From positions 1-50,353 of the forward strand of contig CADAZN010000023.1 of the NCBI GenBank assembly GCA_902792435.1: DNA of 50,353 nucleotides, in the 5' to 3' direction. Positions 44,186 to 50,353 of the stretch are shown in pieces. Position 1 is the stretch's first letter. Every line of letters starts with the position of its first letter. The position numbers and the translations under genes are program-made. This DNA is from an uncultured Bacteroidales bacterium. GTDB taxonomy: Bacteria > Bacteroidota > Bacteroidia > Bacteroidales > Muribaculaceae. Below the pieces are notes generated by a model, which did not search any database, was not told where the DNA came from, and worked only from the letters and a program-made list of their open reading frames with translations.

Positions 44186-44236
44186 TGAAATTATTTTGGG
44201 GATTTAGTTATTATTAACTGAAATTATTTGGGGGAT
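44186..44236 (+). promoter_or_regulatory. Two 18-bp direct repeats over the recombinase promoter (possible operator)
   Basis: TGAAATTATTTTGGGGAT (44186-44203) and TGAAATTATTTGGGGGAT (44219-44236) differ at one base and start 33 bp apart, about three helical turns. The second overlaps the -33 TTTG. Resolvases often repress themselves from such sites, so an operator or res-like subsite is plausible. Confidence 0.6.
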
Positions 44237-44258
44237 ATAATTTCTTTATCTACCTTTG
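44227..44258 (+). promoter_or_regulatory. Promoter of the serine recombinase gene
   Basis: TTTG at 44227-44230, a 20-nt spacer, then TACCTTTG at 44251-44258; the ATG is at 44286. Confidence 0.8.
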
Positions 44259-44285
44259 TGAAGTCATTATTAATAAACATAAATT

Positions 44286-44927
44286 ATGGAAACAAGGGTA
44301 GTTATATATGCTAGAGTCTCAACAAAGGGACAAGATTTTGAAAGGCAATTATTGGAACTTCACGAATACGCTAATAAGATGGGTTATGTTATAATCAAGG
44401 AATATACCGAAAAAATCAGTGGAGCAAAAAAGGTGGCGGAACGTCAAGCATTGTCTGAGTTATTAGACTTTGTGGATAGCAGTAAGGTGGACAAGGTGCT
44501 CATATATGAATGTTCACGTTTGTCAAGACGTGCCATTGACTTTTTGTCAGTGATAGAATATCTCAATGATAGACGGGTGTCGCTATACATTCTTCAAAAT
44601 GGATTAGAAACCCTCCTCGCAGATGGAACAATCAATCCAATAGCCCAGTTGGTGCTTGGTATTATAGGTCAGTTTAACACTATGGAACGTAGTCTGATAA
44701 GGGCAAGGATGGAGTCTGGCTATCGTACCTATCGGCTCAATGGAGGACAAGTAGGACGTAAGGTTGGATATCGCAAGACAAACGAGGCAATGCGAGACCA
44801 GTATGCCCAAGAAATAAAACTGCTAAAGAAAGGGCTGAGCATGCGACAGGTCAGAGCCATTACACATACGAGTATGAATACGCTACAGAAATTGAAAAAG
44901 ATATTCATTGACAACAACGCTGCATAA
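44286..44927 (+). CDS. Serine recombinase (resolvase/invertase family)
   Basis: A 213-aa protein. The catalytic domain begins with VVIYARVSTKGQDFERQ (Arg10 and nucleophile Ser12), then LIYECSRLSRRAIDFL with the conserved RLSR, and LGIIGQFNTMERSLIRARMESG as the long E helix. A helix-turn-helix at the C-terminus (GLSMRQVRAITHTSMNTLQKL) binds DNA. The size is that of small resolvases/invertases rather than large integrases. It may resolve element dimers or invert DNA; no inverted repeats flanking the gene were seen. A terminator follows immediately. Confidence 0.92.
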   Translation: METRVVIYARVSTKGQDFERQLLELHEYANKMGYVIIKEYTEKISGAKKVAERQALSELLDFVDSSKVDKVLIYECSRLSRRAIDFLSVIEYLNDRRVSLYILQNGLETLLADGTINPIAQLVLGIIGQFNTMERSLIRARMESGYRTYRLNGGQVGRKVGYRKTNEAMRDQYAQEIKLLKKGLSMRQVRAITHTSMNTLQKLKKIFIDNNAA

Positions 44928-44932
44928 CACAG

Positions 44933-44966
44933 AATGGCTGACGATATTGGTTCGTCAGCCATTTTT
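44933..44966 (+). terminator. Terminator after the serine recombinase
   Basis: AATGGCTGACG (44933-44943) pairs with CGTCAGCCATT (44953-44963), followed by TTT. It separates the recombinase from the defence operon. Confidence 0.85.
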
Positions 44967-45090
44967 GTTCTAATTTAATTATGTCACTTTTTAATCTTGA
45001 CAAATGACAAAATAAAGTGTCAATAATGTTCCCATTTAACTTTTTAGATTATTCTGATAACTTCAACAAGGAAAACAACGAAAAAAGTAT

Positions 45091-45098
45091 TATCTTTG
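45091..45098 (+). promoter_or_regulatory. -7 element of the hsdM operon
   Basis: TATCTTTG, 25 nt before the hsdM ATG. No TTTG at the usual distance was found. Confidence 0.5.
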
Positions 45099-45123
45099 CA
45101 TTTTTGATAACAGCAAGAACAGT

Positions 45124-46635
45124 ATGGCAAAAAAGCAAAGTACAACTGAACTGGGATTTGAAGCGCAGATGTGGAAGGCGGCCGATGTGTTGCGTGGCAA
45201 CATTGATGCCAGCGAGTACAAGAATGTGGTGCTGGGGCTCATCTTCCTCAAATATATCAGCGACCGCTTCGAAGAGAAATACACAGAACTGCTTGACGAA
45301 GGCGACGGCTTTGAAGAGGACAAAGATGAATACACTGCCGACAACATATTTTTCGTGCCACGTGAGGCACGATGGAGCCGCATTGCTGGCGATGCTCACA
45401 ACCCCACCATTGGCGTTACCATCGACGATGCCATGCGTCTCATCGAGCAGGAGAACCCACGTCTCAAGGGTGTGCTCCCCAAGAATTTCGCCCGCCCCGA
45501 ACTCGACAAGCGCCGTCTGGGCGATGTGGTTGACTTGTTCACGAACAGCATCAGCCTCTCCAGTGGCGACGACAGCCGTGACTTGCTGGGCCGCACCTAT
45601 GAGTATTGCTTGCGTATGTTTGCGGAGAAGGAGGGAAAGAACGCTGGTGAGTTCTACACACCAGGTTGTATTGTACGTACCATTGTCGAGGTGCTCCAGC
45701 CCTACAAAGGCCGTGTCTATGACCCCGCTTGCGGTAGTGGCGGCATGTTTGTGCAGAGTGCCAAGTTCATCAAGCGTCATCAAGGCAACCTCCAAAAAAT
45801 CAGCATCTACGGTCAGGATGCCAATGCCACCACCCGCAAGATGGCAATTATGAACCTCGCCATCCGTGGCATTGAGGCCAACCTGGGCGACCACGCTGCC
45901 GACACGTTCTTTGATGACCAGCACCCCACCCTCAAGGCAGACTACGTAATGGCAAATCCACCATTTAACCTCAGTGACTGGGGAGCCGAGAAGTTGCAGG
46001 AAGACGTGCGCTGGCGATATGGCATACCACCGGCTGGCAACGCCAACTTCGCCTGGCTCCAGCATATGATACATCACTTGTCACCAGTGGGCAAAATAGG
46101 TATGGTGCTCGCCAACGGTGCGTTGAGCAGTCAGAGTGGTGGCGAGGGCACCATTCGTGAGAACATCCTCAAGGCCGACCTTGTGGAAGGCATCGTGGCA
46201 CTGCCCAGCCAGTTGTTCTACACCACTGGCATCCCCGTGAGTCTGTGGTTCCTTAACCGTGACAAGAAACAGAAAGGCAAGGTGCTGTTCATTGACGCAC
46301 GCAACATGGGCGAGATGGTGAACCGTCGCTTGCGTGAACTCACCGAGGCTGACATCATAAAGATTGCCAACACCTTCAGCAAATTTGACGAGGGCACTCT
46401 CGAAGACGAGAAAGGCTACTGCGCCGTCAAAACCCTCGATGAGGTAGCAAAGCAGGACTACATACTCACCCCAGGTCGCTATGTGGGCATTGCCGAGCAA
46501 GAAGACGATGGCGAACCCTTTGCCGAGAAAATGTTACGACTCACCACCGAGTTAGGCGACCTCTTCACCGAGAGTCACCGCCTTGAAGAAGAAATACGCA
46601 AACAACTCGCCTCTATCGGCTATAATATCAAATGA
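45124..46635 (+). CDS. hsdM: Type I restriction-modification system, DNA methyltransferase subunit (HsdM)
   Basis: A 503-aa N6-adenine methyltransferase that works with HsdS to methylate, and with HsdR to cut, DNA. An N-terminal helical HsdM domain (MWKAADVLRGNIDASEYKNVVLGLIFLKYISD) precedes the catalytic core: GEFYTPGCIVRTIVEVL, motif I DPACGSGGMF near residue 200, and motif IV NPPFNLSDW near 278. The length is typical. The stop overlaps the hsdS start by 4 nt. The gene is clearly more GC-rich than its neighbours hsdS and the DUF262 gene, suggesting a mosaic origin of the operon. Confidence 0.97.
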   Translation: MAKKQSTTELGFEAQMWKAADVLRGNIDASEYKNVVLGLIFLKYISDRFEEKYTELLDEGDGFEEDKDEYTADNIFFVPREARWSRIAGDAHNPTIGVTIDDAMRLIEQENPRLKGVLPKNFARPELDKRRLGDVVDLFTNSISLSSGDDSRDLLGRTYEYCLRMFAEKEGKNAGEFYTPGCIVRTIVEVLQPYKGRVYDPACGSGGMFVQSAKFIKRHQGNLQKISIYGQDANATTRKMAIMNLAIRGIEANLGDHAADTFFDDQHPTLKADYVMANPPFNLSDWGAEKLQEDVRWRYGIPPAGNANFAWLQHMIHHLSPVGKIGMVLANGALSSQSGGEGTIRENILKADLVEGIVALPSQLFYTTGIPVSLWFLNRDKKQKGKVLFIDARNMGEMVNRRLRELTEADIIKIANTFSKFDEGTLEDEKGYCAVKTLDEVAKQDYILTPGRYVGIAEQEDDGEPFAEKMLRLTTELGDLFTESHRLEEEIRKQLASIGYNIK

Positions 46636-47765
46636 CCATGAGCGAGTGGAAAGAATATAAACTGGGTGATATTGCCATAATGAAAAATGGGAAGAAACGT
46701 CCAAATAACAAGGGAATCTATCCCGTTTATGGTGGTAATGGAATTATGGATTATTGTAATGATTATAATTCTGAAGCCACTATTATTGTTGGACGAGTAG
46801 GGGCATATTGCGGCTGCGTTTATTTATGTAAAAGTAAATGTTGGGTCACCGATAATGCCATATCAGTATCAGCCAAAGATTCCGTTGATTTAGAATATCT
46901 TTTTTATGCGATGAAAACACTTGATTTTCATCGTATGAGAATTGGTGGAGCACAACCACTGATGACACAAGATATTATAGGAGGTTTTGATATTCGGTTG
47001 CCAAATATTCCTGAACAACGTGAAATTGTTTCCATTATCAAATCTCTTGATGATAAAATCGAGAACAATCGAAAGATAAACGAGAATTTGGAGCAGCAGG
47101 CACAAGCCTTATTCAAAAGTTGGTTTATCGACTTCGAGCCCTTCAAAGACGGCAAGTTCATTGATTCAGAATTAGGCCCCATTCCCCAAGGTTGGCGAGT
47201 AGGAACTTTGGATGAAATATGTTGTTTCATATCTCGCGGTATCTCACCAAAATATGATGAAACAACAGAAGAATTTGTTTTAGGTCAAACATGTGTAAGG
47301 AATAACATTGTTACTTTAAATAACGCTAGGAAGCATAGGCCAAAGGTCAAAAATGAAAAATGGACGAAGCAATGGGATGTTCTTATCAATTCTACTGGTG
47401 TTGGCTCTTTAGGACGTGTAGGCATCGTGTATTTTGATAAAGCCAATGTGGCATTTGATTCTCACCTTACTGTTGTTAGAACCAAAGATGATATAACAAG
47501 ACTCTATGTAGGTCGCAACCTTCTAAATAGACAATTAGAGATAGAGAATATGGCAGTAGGCAGCACAGGTCAAACAGAACTTCCCAGAGACAGTGTCAAG
47601 TCAATGCCTATAATAATTCCCACTCATTTTGTCATTAAGAAATTCAATGAACTTATTAAACCGATGGCATTGCAGATGTATCATCTCATAAATGAGAATA
47701 TCAGTTTGTCTCAAACGCGTGACACTGTGTTGCCTAAGTTAATGAGTGGTGAAATTAAAGTTTGA
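46632..47765 (+). CDS. hsdS: Type I restriction-modification system, specificity subunit (HsdS)
   Basis: A 377-aa protein with two target-recognition domains. TRD1 (about 1-115) starts WKEYKLGDIAIMKNGK. The central conserved helix (LPNIPEQREIVSIIKSLDDKIENNRKINENLEQQAQALFKSWFIDFEPF) runs from about 125 to 175. TRD2 starts PIPQGWRVGTLDEICCFISRG, and the C-terminal helix ends DTVLPKLMSGEIKV. Each TRD would recognise one half of a bipartite target. AT-rich compared with hsdM, as is usual for recombining specificity genes. The DUF262 gene follows after 21 nt, where hsdR would often be. Confidence 0.95.
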   Translation: MTMSEWKEYKLGDIAIMKNGKKRPNNKGIYPVYGGNGIMDYCNDYNSEATIIVGRVGAYCGCVYLCKSKCWVTDNAISVSAKDSVDLEYLFYAMKTLDFHRMRIGGAQPLMTQDIIGGFDIRLPNIPEQREIVSIIKSLDDKIENNRKINENLEQQAQALFKSWFIDFEPFKDGKFIDSELGPIPQGWRVGTLDEICCFISRGISPKYDETTEEFVLGQTCVRNNIVTLNNARKHRPKVKNEKWTKQWDVLINSTGVGSLGRVGIVYFDKANVAFDSHLTVVRTKDDITRLYVGRNLLNRQLEIENMAVGSTGQTELPRDSVKSMPIIIPTHFVIKKFNELIKPMALQMYHLINENISLSQTRDTVLPKLMSGEIKV

Positions 47766-47786
47766 ATCTAATTAATAAACACTTTT

Positions 47787-49871
47787 ATGGATATAGATAA
47801 AGGTAGTATATATAAGTTGTTAAACGGACAGTCACAATATGTGATTCCTGTCTATCAGCGCAAGTACAGTTGGCTTGCTGAAGTACAATGTGCCAGATTG
47901 TGGAAAGACATCGTGAATATGGTAAAGCAGAAGAAGCAGCACCATTTCGTAGGCTCCATTGTTAACGTTGCCGAGAAGAATTCCCCAATGGGATTGAACA
48001 AATATCTTATCATTGATGGACAGCAACGTATGACAACTCTGTCACTGTTAATGATTGCATTACGGGACCACTTGATTGCTAGTGGCGATGATACGGATGC
48101 TGACACTAGTATCACGGATATGATATTGAAGAATCCAAATCGCAAAGGCGATGATGCATATAAGATGATGCTAACTGACACCGATAGGGATATAATGGTC
48201 AGATTGATAGACAAGTTGCCAGTTAACGACAACGAGGAATCTAAGATATATCAGAATTACCTTTATTTTCGTCAGAAGGTGGCCGAGGAGGTATTAACCC
48301 CACAAGAGATTTACGAATCTATAGCAAAACTGGATATTGTCAGTATAACACTTGACAAGAGCCAGGGGGATGAACCACAGTTGATTTTTGAAAGTCTCAA
48401 CTCTACTGGCATGGATTTGTCTAAATCGGATTTAATACGAAATTTCATCTTGATGGGACTGGACAACGATGAACAGATATCACTATATAAGAGTTACTGG
48501 AAACCTCTTGAGGATTTCTTCCCACCGGAGGAGCGCTCAGACAAGATGGACAGATTCTTCCGAGACTATCTTGTGATGAAGAAGTCAACCAAGGACATCA
48601 AGTTCGGACTGATTTATGAGGAAATAAAAGAATATGCTGCGAACTCAGAATTTGCCACATCTCAAGAACTAGCAGAAGACCTTTACAATTATGGTGACTT
48701 ATATACCAATATTATTAATGGTAACAAGAAACTTCCAATCGTTGAGACTTCGCTGAAACCTGTCTTTGACGAGATGAGGGGACTCAGGATGGAACTGACA
48801 TATCCATTTTTAATGCGTGTTTATATGGATGTAAGGAAGGGGCTTCTTTCGGTAGACGAGTTTATCGAGATACTGAGAATGGCAATTTCCTATGTTGTGA
48901 GGCGTTCTGTTTGTGAGATTCCAGCAAACTCATTCAACAAGACATTCGCCACGATGGGCAATGACATCAAGCCTGATGACTATCTAAATTCAGTCAAAGC
49001 GGCATTCTTATTACTTGACTCATATAAACGTTTCCCCAGAAATGACGAGTTTATCGCTGCATTGAAAGAGAGGAATATGTATAAGATACGCATTAGTAAG
49101 TATGTTTATGTTCAATTGGAAAACTTTGGTAACAAAGAGCCAATTACGTCCACTGGATATACGATTGAGCACATTCTCCCACAAAATGAGGATATGCGTG
49201 AGGAATGGAAGACTGCGTTAGGAGATGATTATAAGGAAGTGCAAGCGAGATACCTCAACAGCCTGGGTAATCTAACGCTGACAGGATGGAATTCCGAAAT
49301 GGGAGACAAACCGTTTGAGGAAAAAATAGAGGTATACAAGGAAAGTGCAATGCACAACCTCAACAAGTACGTGGTTCAGCAGAGTACTTGGAATAAGGAC
49401 ACAATTGAGGAACGCACCCGTCAACTTGCTGAATGTGCATGCAAAGTGTGGGGTATGCCAACACTGAGTGAGGACGTTTTCAATGCATATAAACCTAAAG
49501 AAGAACAACCTAAGCAGCAGTTTGATATCACCCACTACAATTTTGACAATGCGTTTGTTAAGATGCTTTATGACAAATTGGATGCTGCCATCATGGAGGT
49601 CGCACCGACCTGCAAGGTCGAATACAAAAAATTATACATCGCCTATAAACTAAAAACAAATTTCGTAGATGTTGTGGTTCAGAAGTCGAGGTTGAGACTT
49701 ACTGTTAACCTTGCTTTTGATGAAGCATATGACCCACATGGAATATGCAAGGATGTAACCGATTTAGGGCGATGGGGCAATGGAGACGTGGAAATCGGAT
49801 TCGATTCGTTGGACATGCTGGATAAGATTATGGAAATCATTGAACAAGCAATTGAGAAACAAGGCGTTTAA
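47787..49871 (+). CDS. DUF262-DUF1524-DUF5655 protein (GmrSD-like type IV restriction family)
   Basis: A 694-aa protein. The N-terminal DUF262 (GmrS-like) has IPVYQRKYSW at residues 20-29 and IDGQQRMTTL near 75-84, the ParB/Srx-like nucleotide-binding signatures. The C-terminal DUF1524 (GmrD-like HNH nuclease) has TIEHILPQNED near 458 and LGNLTLTGWNSEMGDKPF near 491-508. Residues about 585-690 match DUF5655 (KVEYKKLYIAYKLKTNFVDVVVQKSRLRLTVNL). The family includes GmrSD, which cuts phage DNA with modified cytosines. The last base of its stop is shared with the ATG of a PIN-like gene. It lies between hsdS and an hsdR not seen in the window, so it is either cargo of the type I locus or part of it. 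Confidence 0.9.
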   Translation: MDIDKGSIYKLLNGQSQYVIPVYQRKYSWLAEVQCARLWKDIVNMVKQKKQHHFVGSIVNVAEKNSPMGLNKYLIIDGQQRMTTLSLLMIALRDHLIASGDDTDADTSITDMILKNPNRKGDDAYKMMLTDTDRDIMVRLIDKLPVNDNEESKIYQNYLYFRQKVAEEVLTPQEIYESIAKLDIVSITLDKSQGDEPQLIFESLNSTGMDLSKSDLIRNFILMGLDNDEQISLYKSYWKPLEDFFPPEERSDKMDRFFRDYLVMKKSTKDIKFGLIYEEIKEYAANSEFATSQELAEDLYNYGDLYTNIINGNKKLPIVETSLKPVFDEMRGLRMELTYPFLMRVYMDVRKGLLSVDEFIEILRMAISYVVRRSVCEIPANSFNKTFATMGNDIKPDDYLNSVKAAFLLLDSYKRFPRNDEFIAALKERNMYKIRISKYVYVQLENFGNKEPITSTGYTIEHILPQNEDMREEWKTALGDDYKEVQARYLNSLGNLTLTGWNSEMGDKPFEEKIEVYKESAMHNLNKYVVQQSTWNKDTIEERTRQLAECACKVWGMPTLSEDVFNAYKPKEEQPKQQFDITHYNFDNAFVKMLYDKLDAAIMEVAPTCKVEYKKLYIAYKLKTNFVDVVVQKSRLRLTVNLAFDEAYDPHGICKDVTDLGRWGNGDVEIGFDSLDMLDKIMEIIEQAIEKQGV

Positions 49872-50353
49872 TGCAAAGAATCTATCTGGACACAAACATT
49901 ATCACTCGTCTGAAGGATGATGATATATTGCTAGACTTTCTTAACAAGTACGGCAGATTCTTCATCTTTCCATATTCACCCGCTCATTTTGATGACTTAA
50001 CACATGGTAGTTTGGATGAAGATGCAGAAATGCATCTCCAACAAGATATTAAAACAATGGATTTGCTATGTGGAGACAATCTAGTCGATTTCGATAAAGA
50101 AAAAGATATGCTGATACCTTATAAATGTCTTCCAAGTGAATATGTGAAAAATAATCGCAGATACCATACTGACTACAATACTATATGTAATGCTTTTGTT
50201 GGAAATCAAGAGTCCAACGAAACGATATTCAATAACATCCCAAGGCTATTTGATGTGACTGAAGGAGAATCACCATTGGTTGATTTGTCAATGGAAATGT
50301 TAAAAGACGCTTTAGGACTTTTTTCCAAACAAATATCTGGATTATTAAATTCA
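49871..50353 (+). CDS. PIN-like domain protein, partial (runs off the window)
   Basis: 161 codons are visible, with no stop before the window edge. The start MQRIYLDTNIITRLKDDDIL matches the first strand of PIN-like nucleases, where the Asp of DTN binds the metal. FPYSPAHFDDL follows near residues 38-48, with further acidic residues. The ATG overlaps the stop of the DUF262 gene (TAATG), so the two are almost certainly co-translated. PIN-domain RNases act in toxin-antitoxin and abortive-infection systems. No gene homologous to an antitoxin is visible. The assignment rests on the N-terminal motif only. Confidence 0.6.
   Translation, partial: MQRIYLDTNIITRLKDDDILLDFLNKYGRFFIFPYSPAHFDDLTHGSLDEDAEMHLQQDIKTMDLLCGDNLVDFDKEKDMLIPYKCLPSEYVKNNRRYHTDYNTICNAFVGNQESNETIFNNIPRLFDVTEGESPLVDLSMEMLKDALGLFSKQISGLLNS

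Noticed and set aside
45049-46077. Minus-strand 342-codon open frame opposite hsdM, and a plus-strand frame at 45017-45853
   Set aside because: Both overlap the well-supported hsdM gene and are explained by its codon bias.

Overview
The window comes from a member of the Bacteroidota, most likely a gut-type Bacteroidales (Prevotellaceae or Muribaculaceae-like; the family cannot be fixed by eye). The evidence is the repeated Bacteroidota promoter pattern (TTTG, about 20 nt, then TAnnTTTG), the near absence of Shine-Dalgarno sequences, and Bacteroidales families such as DUF3316, BspA-like leucine-rich-repeat proteins, a ParC-type topoisomerase A subunit, an IntDOT-like integrase and a membrane pyrophosphatase.

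Layout. (1) 0.4-9.6 kb, core chromosome: parC with a repeat-derived N-terminal extension; a compact run of DUF3316 protein, S41 lipoprotein, trmO and a TGS-nucleoside kinase; mscL on the other strand; a GAPDH gene damaged by an internal out-of-frame deletion. (2) 9.7-21.9 kb: a secreted protein with four class A acid phosphatase-like modules and a dockerin-like tail; hppA; an AAA ATPase; namZ with a sodium:solute symporter; a WYL regulator; bcp and recA. (3) 22.2-29.8 kb, arginine catabolism: arcB-arcC on the minus strand and pruA-arcA on the plus strand, separated by a dockerin/FGE-like protein whose second FGE domain lies behind an in-frame TAA. (4) 30.1-34.4 kb: one large NRPS gene (C-A-T-reductase) predicted to release an acyl-amino aldehyde or alcohol. 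(5) 34.5-37.7 kb: an AT-rich minus-strand group of four accessory genes, including a GIY-YIG protein with an apparent barrel-sandwich region. (6) 38.0 kb to the window end: an integrated mobile element. Its left edge is marked by the 3' half of a tRNA-Met(CAT) gene with its terminator, followed by a tyrosine integrase, a BspA-like protein, a primase-like protein, a tiny NUMOD3-like ORF, a serine recombinase and then a defence cargo: hsdM, hsdS, a DUF262-DUF1524-DUF5655 (GmrSD-like) gene and a PIN-like gene cut by the window edge.

How the genes work together. The arc genes with pruA can turn arginine into ornithine, ATP and, with an ornithine aminotransferase not seen here, glutamate. NamZ and the neighbouring symporter could salvage peptidoglycan amino sugars. 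The defence genes overlap or nearly abut and look like one operon. The most promising undescribed unit is the GmrSD-like/PIN-like pair placed directly behind hsdM-hsdS. No rRNA, complete tRNA or CRISPR array was seen.
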